The notes beneath the pieces are model-generated. The model was given only the letters and a program-made list of their open reading frames with translations. It did no database searches and was not told the origin of the DNA. From assembly GCA_002284615.2 (NCBI GenBank), contig MU070205.1:37436-65064 (forward strand): a DNA stretch of 27,629 nt. The letters run 5' to 3'. Numbering within the stretch: the stretch's first letter is position 1; the number at the start of each line of letters is the position of its first letter. Below are positions 9,092 to 20,250 of the stretch, piece after piece. This DNA is from Dunaliella salina (lineage: Eukaryota; Chlorophyta; Chlorophyceae; Chlamydomonadales; Dunaliellaceae). Position numbers and translations under genes: made by a program.

Positions 9092-10189
9092 TTTTTGTAC
9101 CTGATGTCTTTAGAAGTGAAAAAAATATATACGTTTTAATCTATGTAATAAGACCCACCAGTCAGCGCTGACATGATGTGAATCCCAACCAACTAAAAGC
9201 AAACAGCATTGGTCATCCTTCAAGGTGCACGCCTGGCCCTCTCGTAAGCAGCCCCTCGCATAGGCCTCTCAATTTGCCCACTACTTCGATTGCAAAGTGG
9301 TTGGCACGTCTGGTGCTGACGGTGTTTGCTTAGATCTGAACAACATGATGTTAAATTTCGTCTGCCACCTTAAACCTTCTCTCCAGTTACACGGAGCTAG
9401 CAGTGGGGACCAATTTAGATTGGTTTTTAAAAAGTGCGGACCAATTTACATTGGCTTTAGAAGATTGCGGCATCTCGTTCATGGTAGTGTGAAAGGTGAC
9501 CGTTATTATGGTGTGTGATAACTTTTGTAAGCTATCAGCAGATGATTTCCTTGCAGTTGATAGACTTTCGTAAGCTCTGTCAAGTCTTCCAGAAAGGCTT
9601 TTTGCTCCTTTTTCCTGCAGGCGCAAAGTGGTGATGCTGCTTTGAAAGAAAAACTGCAGGAGGACCTTGCAATTTGGCTTCAGAAAAGGCAGTTTTGACG
9701 ACGGGAGGTGAGAGGTCCAAACTCCCAAGCAGTACCTTCTCAGCTTTTTGGAGGACATCACATTTCCGACCAACAAACTGTGTCGATCCTGATCTCTTTG
9801 ACTGGAGGGCTTGAGTCTGTTGCTTTGAATGCTGAATTCTAGGTAGCCAACAAACTCACTTTCTTTCCAATTCCTGTGTTTTTTGGCTTTTTCCCTCTCA
9901 GTAAACAATCTCATCTCTTTCCAACGGTTATCCCCATGGCTGGGCCCCCTCCTGCATAGGCAAATGAGTACTGTAGAACTTTGTGACCATCACGCACCCT
10001 TATTTTTTATGAATTGAATAAATCCATTGCGCACCCCCCATGACGCATCAAATTTTCCGGAAAACCCCGAAACTTCACCTAATTTGCACATCAAAACCAA
10101 TTTTTGTGCATTACGCAGAGCTTGAAGAAAGGTAAATATTGCGTAATGGTCAAGAAGCTGTACGGTAAATTTTTGCAACAGCAACCCGA

Positions 10190-10375
10190 TGAGTGCCCCC
10201 CACCGGCACGCTTCCCCAATGCCCGCCGGCAAAAATTGACACCACAGCATGATTAGACGACCTAAAAGCAGCTTAAGTCCTGGAGCGCTGGTCGTTTGGT
10301 GCAAGTTTGAAAATCCACTTTTTTCAGCCAAAGTGGGTGCGAAACAGCCAACCACACAGGGCACCTCCATGTGTC
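10190..10375 (-). repeat. Dispersed repeat, copy 2 (inverted)
   Basis: This is the reverse-complement partner of 5895–6082, sharing the ordered blocks listed there. The minus-strand frame here stays open for 126 codons (10370–9990), but the other copy has several stops in the same reading. Beyond about 10190 the two copies diverge completely. Confidence 0.7.
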
Positions 10376-10630
10376 AGATTTCCTGCATTGCTCAATGCTT
10401 GGGACATGAAAACATGTTTGGTCATGTTTGGTTTATTTAGGGCACACAGACTGGAATGCACAAAGTGACGATGCCACAATGATATCGGAAGGGGGGGTCC
10501 AGCCCAGGGCTTTCTTTTTTTCGCAATATTATTACGATCGTAGTTAAATCCGGGGTTTTGGAGGCCGGGGCTCGTAATAGAATGGGCAATGTGTCCAGGA
10601 GGACGGTGTTGGGTTGGAGGGGCTTTTTTT

Positions 10631-10711
10631 TTTGCACCCAACAGGAGTCGAACTGGGGCCCCCGGAAACTCAATCTTAGTAGTAAGCTCAATGCACTCGA
10701 GCACTGAGCCA
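10631..10711 (-). mobile_element. tRNA-derived SINE-like module (minus strand)
   Basis: On the minus strand, TGGCTCAGTGC (complement of 10701–10711) matches the pol III box A. AGTTCGACTCC (complement of 10644–10654) matches box B, 46 bases apart, which suits a tRNA with a long variable arm. It is followed by CTGTTGGGTGC and a run of ten A residues (complement of 10624–10633), like a SINE tail. The acceptor arm does not pair properly, so it is not a functional tRNA gene. Confidence 0.6.
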
Positions 10712-10718
10712 AAATACG

Positions 10719-10772
10719 TTTGGCTCTAGGAGTGCACCTGTGGGTCCCCGGTTCGAATCCTGTGGGTGCACG
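10719..10772 (+). mobile_element. Second tRNA-like module, head to head
   Basis: TTTGGCTCTAGGAG resembles box A, and GGTTCGAATCC (10750–10760) is a perfect box B, followed by TGTGGGTGCACGAAAAA, which resembles the 3' end of the minus-strand module. Only about 18 bases separate the boxes, so the anticodon arm has been lost. GTGCACC at 10733–10739 pairs with GGTGCAC at 10765–10771. Confidence 0.5.
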
Positions 10773-12903
10773 AAAAATGTCGCCTCCCATTACTAACGGC
10801 ATTAGGTGCCTAGTTTGTCGTAGGAGGGGGCGCCCTAGCATTCCCCAGTTGTTGGCAGGTGGTTGGATGCCAAAAAGAAGCGTGGACTGCATGCAATTGA
10901 GTACTTCAAGCGCAAGCGCGCGACTCAATACAGCATCGCGAGTGTAAAACTTGTCACCTTCAACCGCCACAAGGCGGCAGGCCTCGCGGCGGGCTTTGTT
11001 TGGTGGGGGCAAAGTAATAAAATGGCACTTCTTAATCAAGGGGATTTCCCACAGAGTAATGAAGTCAGGGTTCCGTCAAAACGAAAAAAAAAAAAAAAGC
11101 CTCGGTCCAGCCGCGGGGAGAGCCCAATATTGTATCCAATATTGTGGTGTGAGGACTTGCCTGGTTGATCTCATCGTTTGAGGATTAGTGTATCTCATAC
11201 ATCACAGGCAGGTAGTGCCTTCAAGAAGTCGAAATACTGGGGATGTTCTTCAGTGAAATGCATGATCAAATCTGCCACCCCCAGTTGCGCTAGTTCACAC
11301 TTCTTGCTACAGTTCTTCATTACTCTTTCTTTTTTCCTTTTTTTACTATGAAAAGCTTAAACAGCACATTCAAGGATTTTTTTTGAAATGATCACAACTC
11401 TTATTGTCAGCAACTCTCAGCCTGAGAAAAGCAAACATCGATGTACAATATGGAATCTCGCACAGGCAAAACTGGAGGCAACCAGCATGGCTTGCTTAAA
11501 CCTCAGGCTCTGTTATAAAATCCCCTTCCATTAATCTCTGGTTTGCAAAATATATATTTTTTGTTCCTGGTAGCAAGAAGGGAAAGTATGCTCCTTTTTT
11601 AATACAAGCATGCTGCAGGCACTTCTGCAAATTCTGCGCGCACTCCCAAACTCACATGACTTTGCCATCTTCAAAATTTCTGGAAGTACAGTACGCATGC
11701 AGGGCTAAGACTTAGATAAGCTAATTTAAAAGCAAATTTCTATTCAGTGTGCTGTAAATATTTTGTATTGGAATCCATATCTGTGGGGCAGACCATAAAC
11801 ATGGAGATAGGGAGGTGAGGTGTCAAGCAGGAGATCTCTCTGCAGCTGTCGCAAGCTGAGGTTGAGTCACACTGGATCACCATTCCTGCGCGTATACTGT
11901 CATTTAGGCAGGTTTCACACTGAGTTTTGTTTGGACCTTTGCCCATCATTACTTCCTGTGTCGATTCTAGCCAAGCCTGCACTCCAACCGTGGAGCGGAG
12001 TTGGAGTAGGCTTTGCTCAAAGCCTTTGTGATGGTTCTGCCAGCAATTGTACGGCATCCTGTTTCCATGAGAAAGATGACGTGGTTTGGCAGTCTGAGAG
12101 CACTTGGAGTGCACTACCTACTGGTAACAGCCTGGAGAAGGCTGCAGCAAAATGGGTAGGTGGATCTTTCAAGGCAAACCGCATTCCAGTGATTGTTGAG
12201 GGTGCATGGTATTACAGGATGTTTTGCTTCATTCAAGCGAAGAGCGTCTTCCAAAGGGCATTGCTGGCATTCTTTACTTTTGGTAATGCGCTCTGATGGT
12301 AGGAGGAGCAGTCTAACCTGGAATCAGTCCACACAAGTCCCTGGTCTGTTCACAAGTAAGTAGCATTGGGGGGATGGGAAAGTTTGTGAGGAGGCATACC
12401 AATTGATTCAGTCCGCGCTCGGAGCTGGCTGGGATTGTGGGATCCTGGGAGCAGAGCACTGGCTGTGGCTGGGGCCCAGTGCTTCCCCTTTCCCCGCGCC
12501 CCTCATTTTTCCATGAGTTACACCCAGGATCAGCCAATGAAGCAGTGCTTGCCATTGTATGCAGTCCCGTGGACTGAGAGCTGGTTACAACAAAAGAACG
12601 TCCACCGTGAGATGCTCCTTTTCCTCAGCAAGTGGCAGAGCAGCTTATTGGAGAACATGCTGTGTGTGCACATGCAGGGGCATGCCTCCCTGACTTTTGG
12701 CTCAGCAAGAAGGGAGAAAGCTTTATTTTTATAGAAAACACGCGCATGTGCCGGGGCCTGTCCTGTCCTGCCTCTGGGCCTTTTGCTGGCTTTGGCAGGA
12801 ATCAGAGAAGCTCACTTATGCATAGGGTTTTGTTAACAGGGCCGAGAGGTTGGCAAAAGAGGCTTGAAAGAGGAATGTATAGGCCCCTAAGAGACTTTCT
12901 GAC

Positions 12904-12904
<1 letters not shown>

Positions 12905-12977
<73 letters not shown>
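12905..12977. repeat. (TG)n microsatellite
   Basis: About 36 uninterrupted TG units followed by an alternating purine–pyrimidine tail (tatgcgcgcacgta), which extends the Z-DNA-prone stretch. Sequence from 10800 to 12900 holds an A15 run at 11083–11098 and scattered open frames on both strands, none of which I can tie to a gene. Confidence 0.98.
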
Positions 12978-12980
<3 letters not shown>

Positions 12981-13368
12981 CGCGCACGTACTTGTGTGTG
13001 CATGCATGCGGTTGTGTTTGCAAGTGGCTTGCCACAACGGGTAAGCTACTTGGCACCCATTGCACCGGCCAAGGTTCCACCACGTCTCCAGTCCTTGAAA
13101 TGGCAGTGGGCAACGGCCAAGAAGGAGCAAGCTCACCAGGACAACTGGAGCAGCCCTTTGAGGAGCTATGCAGGGATTGTCTCCTGTTAGCTCAGCCCTG
13201 CCCTCCTCGGTTGAGCAAGGCAATGATTTTTCTGCGCCCCCCGCTTTTTCTTGGCCTGTTTGTTTACAAAAGTGATGCCACGTACAAATGTGGCACACAC
13301 ATTTAAATGTTCTCAATTCTACGCTTTGCTTTAACGACGTCACACTTGATTGCACTTCCCTCTGCACG

Positions 13369-13542
13369 ATGGCCGCCATCCTTGTCAAGACTGTGTTACA
13401 ATTGCAAGGGCACGGAAGAGGTCCTATCGCTCAGGCACGTGCGGCCAGGTCCAGCCCGGTGAAGACTATCGGGGATTTGGCTCGGGCTGAGGGGCTTGAG
13501 AGCACTTCAACGGCGAAGGTCACCTTCTACTTAAACTTTGAG
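13369..13542 (+). CDS. Candidate first exon of the ubiquitin-like-domain gene
   Basis: An ATG in a good context (gcacgATGGcc) opens 58 codons starting MAAILVKTVLQLQGHGRG and reaching a donor (tttgag|gtgata) in phase 0. An alternative donor (aag|gtcacc) lies 24 bases earlier. A CRE-like GACGTCAC is 26 bases upstream of the ATG (13336–13343). Phase 0 would allow joining to a possible 39-base exon at 13960–13998 (VIMRPRGDLVAVQ) and then to the phase-0 exon at 14192. Membership in that gene is an inference from strand, distance and phase. The peptide itself matches no family I know. Confidence 0.35.
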
Positions 13543-14191
13543 GTGATAGGAAAATTCAAGATACTTGCTGTGCATTGGGGAGGAGGCTCTACCTGTTTGG
13601 CGGAGAGTTTGCGAGTGCAGTGAGCATGCAGTCCGCGCAGCTGCGCATAGGTCCAGAAAATTTCCTTGCGCCCCCAGTCAAACTCCTTTGCCAACCCTCT
13701 TGAGGGACTTTAGACTTTGTTGGCTAAAGAAAATGAGGGGCACTGTTCTCCCTAGCCGTGCATGGCTTCAACTTCTCTGAATTGTCAAGCTTGTGCCGGC
13801 GCGGCGTGCACTTTTCGCTCTCATACTCTGTGTTTCGATGCCTTCTTGTGCAGGTATAGCGCATTACCTCCTTGCCTCCCGCCCTCCTCCTTTTCGGTTG
13901 CTTTCACACTGTTGTTGGAATGCGATTCACCTGACAAGCCTGAGGTGACGTGCTGGCAGGTCATCATGCGGCCCAGAGGAGACCTTGTTGCTGTGCAGGT
14001 ATGCAGTCATGGGCATGCATTGCTGCTTGTGAATGCATGCATGCCACTGAGCTGCAAGCCATGAATTGCAATTGCATGCAAGCTTTCAGCAGACTCTGCA
14101 CCAAATTCTGCACCGAACCACATTGAGTCGCACACTGCAAACAGGTCGTTTCTGCATCACAACCATGTGTTTTTTATTGCTTGCTCTGCAG

Positions 14192-14981
14192 GACGACGTC
14201 CCTCTTGATCTTATTTGTGGACACAGGGGCGACCTCTCTTGCAAGATCATTGATCTTGAATGTCCCTTTGCTGATAACCTTTCAGTTCTAATAAGAATAC
14301 TTGCGGGAAAGGAGTTTCAAGTGTCCGTGGCTTCCTGGTACTGGTCTTAAATCTGAAGCAAAAAATTCAAAAATTGAATGGTATGGGGTGCCATGAAGGC
14401 ATTTGTCGATCTTAGAGGCAGAACTCGTGGCATGCGAGGGAAAATGCTAAAAAGAGCTTCACATTGAAGCATTTGAGCAAGCACCTATTTTGTCCTGCTC
14501 TCACAGGCCACCCCGCCTGATAGGCGTCGCCTTGTCCTCGATGGCCAGCAGCTGGAGGATAGTAAGACTTGTGCCTTCTACAAGCTCAACCTAGCGCCCG
14601 TCCTTCACATTGTCTGGTGGCTGCATGGCCTTCCGCCTTCTATATCGTGAGTTTTTTCCTGTCCTGTACATCATGTTCTTAGTCTTGTGTGGACGTTCAA
14701 CTCAGAATCTCAAGATTGGTGCATGCAATTGACATCGATATTACATGCTTAGAAGAGCATCACTTCCTTTACCACGTTCACACACAGCTTCTTTTGCTCT
14801 GAAAAATACTTTTTCAATTTAAATCTGATCCTGTGTATGATAGCTGCATCTGGTCACCTTCCGTTGAGATGCTGTGCACCTTTTGCTAAATGAGAATTTG
14901 CTTATTTTTAATTGTAGGGGCTCTCGAAGGTTTTTTGGAGGACTTTTTGGACAGTCCCAGGAGTCTGCACGACTCGAGTAA
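14192..14981 (+). CDS. Ubiquitin-like domain protein, three C-terminal exons
   Basis: Exons are 14192–14320 (phase 0–0), 14507–14646 (phase 0–2) and 14918–14981 (ending TAA). All have GT–AG borders: gctctgcag, caa|gtgtcc, ctcacag, atc|gtgagt and aattgtag. Joined, they give a complete ubiquitin fold. Strand 1–2 is LDLICGHRGDLSCKIIDLEC, the helix PFADNLSVLIRIL, then PPDRRRLVLDGQQLEDSKT (compare ubiquitin PPDQQRLIFAGKQLEDGRT) and VLHIVWWLHGL in place of LHLVLRLRGG. The terminal di-Gly is absent and a tail with GGLFGQSQ follows, so it should not be conjugated. It more likely acts as an integral UBL module, for example a proteasome or Cdc48 docking domain. N-terminal domains were not identified. 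About 200–330 bases separate the exons. Confidence 0.75.
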
Positions 14982-15739
14982 CGCCGTTGGGTCTTTCAAA
15001 GTCCTTGCAAGTACAGGTCCCCTGTGGACGCATCGGAATGATGGAAGAGTCCTTCAATATGCATGCTATGCGTGCTGCTACCCAGATGGCAGATCAGAGG
15101 GGCCATGATACAAACAGGCGCAATACAGATTTGCCTCGTTTTGGCAGGGGTATGCAGGATTGCCCTGTTCAACTTCGACGCGTGCACCAAGGTGGAGTGC
15201 AAGCTGAGCTTTATGAAGGGCAGGATAGGAGGCATTGTTCTTGCTGCTTGTGACATCTGTTATGGGCCTGGCACTTTGGGCTTCCATCCCCACAAATAAT
15301 CGACTTTAGTTGTGAAGTCTTTCTTTGGACAACCTTCTGAGGTCTTGACGTGAATGATAAACACAGCTTGCACTTTAGTTTGTGCAGTAGTAGTTATCAA
15401 CCAGAGCCAGGTATTTTGGAGAAATCGCCTGCTTTCACCATCCATGTATTACTCTCGTTCATGATTGTCAGAACTTTCCTGGCACGCACGTGATGTGCGG
15501 AATGCGCTGCGTGATTAGCTATAGAGGCATATGGTAACTGCCTATGTTGCGATTGCAGAATGCTTAAAAGAACACACATGCTCCTATAAAAAAGAAGATC
15601 GAATATCCCCTACTGGTCCCGTGCTATTAGCTATAGAAGCGGGTGATGTTTGCTTATGGAGAATGTGCGGGGATGCTTATGGATCATTGAAGTTGACCAA
15701 AGGGGCTAAGACGGTTGCCCTATACAGCTAGGTGCCGTT

Positions 15740-16010
15740 CAACATAAGAGTGTGTTCGTCAGAGGTTCGTCAGGACCCTCAACAATTAATCCTAGAGTTC
15801 GTCTGCAGTTCATTCTAAGTTCGTCACAGGTTTTGTCGGGATAGTTTTTAAATTCAATATGAATGGGGGTCTTTAAGACCTTTTCCAGCACCTCGCAAGG
15901 GGGGGGGGAAGTGTACGCACCTCGCCCTCCTCTAATTTTTTCAGTTCGTTTAGTTCGTCAAGCGCAAAACTGGGAGAAGAATTTTTTTTGCGGTTCGTCG
16001 GAACTTCGTC
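15740..16010. repeat. Dispersed TTCGTC motif cluster
   Basis: TTCGTC or near matches occur at least seven times, mostly as GTTCGTC, in an AT-rich block otherwise without coding signal. Related GTCGAACC/TTCGTC words recur in the tandem repeat at 25262–25335. No unit length is regular. It may be the remains of one repeat family. The AT-rich stretch 16010–16740 holds nothing else I can identify. Confidence 0.4.
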
Positions 16011-16740
16011 AGAGGGCCCCAAAATTATTTTCTTAATTCGTTTTGGAGCCTCAGGATTATTTAATTAACGAACTGGTCGGAAACAAACGGTACTTTCATT
16101 ATTGCCCCTTGTATAATAAACTATAAACTGTGAGGACACAGTTAACAGAAGAGAGGGCAACTGTTATAAAGTGGAAATGGACAAAGAACAATTTGTGTGA
16201 GTTTGTGAGATCTCATCTGTGAACTCTGAGTATTCTCTGATTTCTGCCCCCTTTTAATTTTGTAACATCTGTCGCCGATGGAATAGCCACGTAACAATTT
16301 GTATGAGTTTATATAACTTTTATTGTTCATGGTCTTACTATCCCCGGTAATGTTTTTTATTACTTCTCTGTTACTTTCATATTACTTTTATTACCTCAAT
16401 CACAGCTTTGGAAAAGTGTGGCATCGACCCCTTGTCGCACTTTCTGTCATTTACGTAGGTGAGTCATCAACCCTATCATGATGTGATACTTTCATAAAAT
16501 GAAAGAAAACCTGTATGTTGATAAAGCTGTACATATACACAGACCCTATAAAATAGATGATTTAAAACTCTGAACTCTTTCTGACGTCACTTGCCCTTTT
16601 TTGTACCATCAATGTCTTTTACCCCATCACCTTTCTTGCGCCTTGAAACCCCTTTTTTGAGATACTCATGACTTGATAAACCCAGCTCTCCCATGCGCTT
16701 TTGACACGATTTTTATATAGTTTCTTTCATCTTTGAATTA

Positions 16741-17128
16741 TACGACCCCCTGCTTTCCTCTCTTTATAATAATGACATTTATGAAGTTGCGGAGGGGGTG
16801 CAAGGTGCAGTCACGGGGAAGGCTGAAGTCTATGTGACGCACATGTTATATGCTGATGATCTGACCCTGATGGCCAATGGCCCTAATGCTCTGCAAGCCA
16901 TGCTGAACCGCTGGCATGTGTATGCCCAGAAGAAGCATTTAATCATCAACAGCTAAATCTGCTTTTTGGACTCGCTAATTTGTTTGAGAGAATTCCCTGG
17001 CAAATAGGTGGTATGCTTCTCTTTGGCTTGGGGAGACATGTGGTTCCATCCGGAATGTATGCGGGTTCACTGAGTACGTTCAAAGAGGCAGTTTAGTGAT
17101 CTGCAAGTGCGGCACATGAGTTTTCTCA
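16741..17128 (+). pseudogene. LINE A fragment 1: reverse transcriptase core
   Basis: The reading begins near PLLSSLYNNDIYEVAEG (RT block ahead of the catalytic box), reaches THMLYADDLTLMANGP with the YADD catalytic Asp pair at 16849–16860, and continues LNRWHVYAQKKHLIIN. A frameshift then occurs before the expected KS motif (aaatct at about 16962). Later pieces include VPSGMYAG and, in another frame, DLQVRHMSFLK ending at 17128. It is a degenerate non-LTR retrotransposon ORF2. It stops abruptly where a 3.1-kb block is inserted, and its continuation resumes at about 20255. Confidence 0.82.
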
Positions 17129-17278
17129 AGGTGAGGTGAGGTAAGGGTACATCGCTATATATGCCGCAAGCGGGCACCTGAGCAGAATCGAACCCCCGCC
17201 CTCCAGGTTCTAACCGGTAGGATCAGGGCCGGTCCTGGTGACTTGATGACATTGGTGCTCTGTTTTCTTAAGAGCACG
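17129..17278 (-). mobile_element. SINE-like fragment with tRNA box B, inserted beside LINE copy 1
   Basis: On the minus strand, CCGGTTAGAACC precedes GGTTCGATTCT (complement of 17184–17194). These match a D-arm and box B with the anticodon arm missing. The block fills the gap between the end of the LINE A fragment and the 3' tail of the minus-strand LINE, so it is part of the inserted material. It includes a GTGCTC…GAGCAC inverted repeat at about 17251–17276. It could also be a transduced 3' flank of LINE copy 1. Confidence 0.4.
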
Positions 17279-17398
17279 AAAAGAAAAGAAAAACTACACA
17301 GGCAGTGAAAACACTCCCCACATCAATTAAGGAAAAGAGGAAACCTAGGGCCGAGGCACCGCGTATCCCCTTCACCGAGAGAAAACAGAAGAAAGAAG

Positions 17399-18220
17399 TC
17401 AGTGGGGATCAGGGGGGTTACTAGCAGTATCCCGTGCCTGACCTTGTTGAGAGTTGAAGAAAGTTTTCTCGATAGCGCGTCTGGTGCTGGCAAGTTTGTA
17501 GGCATACAGGACAGAATGAGCATGAAGCTTCCGAGCAAGCTCGGTGGCCCTGTAAGTGACAAGACCAAGCTCCTTTAGAGGCTCCAATGTGTGTGGGATG
17601 TAGATGGCTCCTCCCACACCTAACAGGACAGTATGGAGGGTGACTTGAGCTGAGGCTCTAGAAAGATGACGGCAAAGGTCGCGGTGCTGCTGCTTGGAGG
17701 CCTCAAGCTGGCTTTTGGGCCGTGTGTCCTCACAGTACTTGACTTCTACAAGGTGGATGTGTCTCTGATCTGGGCGGGGCTGACTGGGGTCACGAGCCTT
17801 GGATGTGGGTGGAGTGGCTGTGGCTGGCGCTGAGTCCTCCCTGTTTCCCACGCGCACCCCTGCACTTCTCAACTCATAACAAGGATTCGACCTAGACGCT
17901 CTTTTCAGAGGAACAACTAATAGAGCATCAGGCTGGCTGGAAGTGAGCCTATCCTTGTTAGGGAAGCGGCGTGGGAAAATATATTTAGGGAGGGTCCTAT
18001 TAGTAGCATGTTCTGAAATCTGTAGGTCTTGCAAGGCAAGACGGTCTGCACTGCCAGTGTCCATGGAGGCAATACCTGCCCCAAGAGGGCCTTTGCTGAT
18101 GGCTTTTAGGAGGATTCTGCTTACAATATTATGTCGCTCAGTTACCATACCAGACATGGTAGAATTTTTGCATCCTGATAAGATGTGAAGGGCACTGCCA
18201 AGTTCCCCACAGAGGGGGCA
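17399..18220 (-). pseudogene. LINE copy 1: zinc knuckle and R2-type restriction-like endonuclease domain
   Basis: The frame contains CPLCGELGSALHILSGC (C-x2-C-x7-H-x4-C, 18220–18168), then ERHN, SSQPDALLVV and HLVEVKYCED, and ends at a TAG/TAA-type stop at 17399. This series (CCHC, RHN, [K/R]PD, E-x-K) is the signature of the R2-type restriction-like endonuclease that nicks target DNA for target-primed reverse transcription. Here the PD motif has Gln in place of Arg/Lys, and about 60 residues of low-complexity insert separate PD from E-x-K. The C-terminus (GVGGAIYIPHTLEPLKELGL … RRAIEK) is conserved in copies 2 and 3. A frameshift detaches it from the RNase H ORF. Confidence 0.8.
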
Positions 18221-19509
18221 TTTAGGATTATGGAAATTTTGAAGCGCACCGCGTGTTTTTGATTGAAGAGGGTACCTGTGCGGTACCTAAAAATGTTTTG
18301 CCTCATTTTGAAAGAGAGTGTTGGCATAGTCCAGAAGGCATTACTGATATTTTTGTGGATGTTGGGGAGCAAACTTTGGTCAAAAGAGTAATATCCTGTA
18401 CTGGTGTTGGCCTTTCCAAGTTTGTGTTTTGAGTGCATGTGCTTCCGTAAAGCATCATGGAGGTTGGAAAAGTGTTTCAGCTTTAAGGCAGGTGGGTTAA
18501 GGCGTCTAGAAGCATTTGCATGAGTGCAGGAAGTTTCCTCAAAGGCAAGCCAGGTGGTGTCACGAAAAGGATTGCCTTTAAGGGTTGCACATGGGAAGGT
18601 TATGTCTGCAAGGGTGTCTGCAAGGGTGTCGTCATTCTGAATGGCCTGATGCTTGGCAATGGCATCTGCGCATTCGCTGCCGGCAATTCCAGCATGAAAT
18701 TTAACCTTAAAGAAATGAATAGGGGTATGTGAGTTGCAAATGAGCTGTATGATTAACTTGAGGATGTGGCCTTGGACATGCTGGTGATGAAGTTCTGTGT
18801 AGAGTATTTGCTTTCTGATCTGCTCTAGAGAGCAAAGGCTGTCGGTGGCAATGCAACGATATCCTAGGAGAATGGCAGCTGCTATTGCCGCCAATTCGGC
18901 TCTGGTGATGGTATGGGTGATTCCTGCTCCATTCGCCTGGACATGGTTGGTGCTGTCACTGGCGGGATGGTAGACCCCTTCACCAATCACTTGTTTTCCA
19001 TTGTGTACATGGCAGCTGCCGTCCGTGTATGCCCACTCTCTCCAGTCTTCAACTTTGTGTTTCAGATGATGGCTGGATGATGTGAGTGGTGGAAGAGTTT
19101 GTTGGCTCTGAGTGGTATTCTGAGGGGTTTGTTGGAAGGCAGAGGGTAGCTTTTCGAATTTATTAAAGCCAGTTTCACTTTCTGGGTGTCTAAAATTGAG
19201 GATCGGGTCATTGCTAACGTTTCTTTTCAGCCATCTTGCCTCACGGATGTCTTCTTTCAGGCCTGTGAGCCAATTTAAGTTGTTCTTGTTCAGGCGGATT
19301 CTTGCAGCGGTATTCCAAACAGCAATTATTTGTAGGCTCCAGGAGTGGCATGGGAGGACAATTTCCTGGCTGACCCAGAAGGGGGGAGTGGCATAGCTGA
19401 GTCTTTGAGAGGGTATGGCTCCCAACGTGCAACAGAAGTGAGGGTAGGCATTCAGGAGTTTAGAGTATGGATTTGTGCTCATAGGGCCTCCCCAGCNTGG
19501 TAAGAACAT
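18142..19509 (-). pseudogene. LINE copy 1: RNase H ORF
   Basis: 455 codons. Residues 160–290 form an RNase HI domain with all four acidic residues: WAYTDGSC (Asp163), TRAEL (Glu205), CIATDSL (Asp223) and HAGIAGSECAD (Asp282, preceded by the conserved His). It would remove the RNA strand during cDNA synthesis. Residues 1–110 continue the upstream methyltransferase-like region (AVWNTAARIRLN at 63–74). The frame reads past 18245 only in a shifted frame, so the last 30 residues are spurious. The stop that separates it from the preceding ORF (19534–19536) is in the same frame, so the two were one protein. Contains one N at 19497. Confidence 0.85.
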
Positions 19510-19533
19510 GAAGGTTGCCGTGGCGTGGCTTTG

Positions 19534-20250
19534 TTACATGGCAGAAAAAAGGGCATGTTTGAGAGTAAAGTACATCACATGGTCATCGCAAATTGGATGG
19601 CATACTGAAAATCCTGAGAATTTGGATGAGAGGCTGTTATGGATGGCTCCGAATACCCTATCTCGAGGGTGTCCACTCCAGTAGTTGAGGTGGCAGGGGT
19701 TGTAGTCTAGGGGAAAGGTCATTTTTTCCTGGGTTACGAGGGCCCATTTTTGCATGGCAGTGTGGATATGATTTGGTAAGACGCGTATGTATGAGTCCTT
19801 GACCTTCTTACTTTGTTGCATTTTGTTGTCAAGGATTGAGCGTGAGAAAAGATTCACAAGCTCGGAGGCAAAGCTTTGGGGTGGAGGTAGAATTGTGCTG
19901 TGGATCCCATTNTCTCTGGCTCTGCTGAATGCAGCGTGGAGGAAATTTATGCGCTCTGGGGTTAGCATTCCTTTGCATTTTCCATCTGTGGAGTAAATGC
20001 ATGCTACTTGTTTGGAATAGATTTGTGGTAGCACCAGAGGTGGTATTGATGGCGTGGAAGGGGAGTTAGTAGTATCTGCTCTGGGGTGGAGATCCGTTGT
20101 ATTGTTGGGGTTTGGCCCAATGAGATCAACGGTTGTGATCCAGAATTCACAGCGGCCAGTTCCATTAATGTCTGCTTGGGGGTTCGTGGGATTCATGTCA
20201 AAGGTGGCCTTGTTGCGGAGTTCTGTGTCTAATTTCTGTTTCCAAGTGTT
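19534..20250 (-). pseudogene. LINE copy 1: conserved region upstream of RNase H (methyltransferase-like?)
   Basis: The open frame reads from about residue 8 of a 247-codon ORF; the first residues are LINE A host sequence read antisense. Features are a Pro/Asn-rich N-part, then YWSGHPRDRVFGAIHNSL (about 199–216), SSKFSGFSVCHPICDD (217–232) and, after the in-frame TAA, ATATFMFLP and AVWNTAARIRL. The order and spacing resemble the PCIF1-type adenine methyltransferase core (D-x-x-FG, then S-G-S-F…NPPF, then a hydrophobic strand ending PxW, then an HNTA-like strand). The NPPF position reads HPIC, so this copy would be inactive. This assignment is an inference by eye. Confidence 0.4.

Noticed and set aside
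11740..12296. Overlapping plus (158 codons) and minus (124 codons) frames
   Set aside because: The minus frame has a Cys-rich stretch (QCETC…CDSC) that recalls a zinc motif, but there is no family match and no splice or context support.
12632..13388. Long open frames on both strands around the second (TG)n tract
   Set aside because: Mostly repeat-driven. A stretch near 13060–13190 looks mildly protein-like, but I could not place splice sites or a family.
17184..17222. A tRNA gene
   Set aside because: Box B and a D-arm-like piece are present, but the anticodon arm is missing and no acceptor stem forms.
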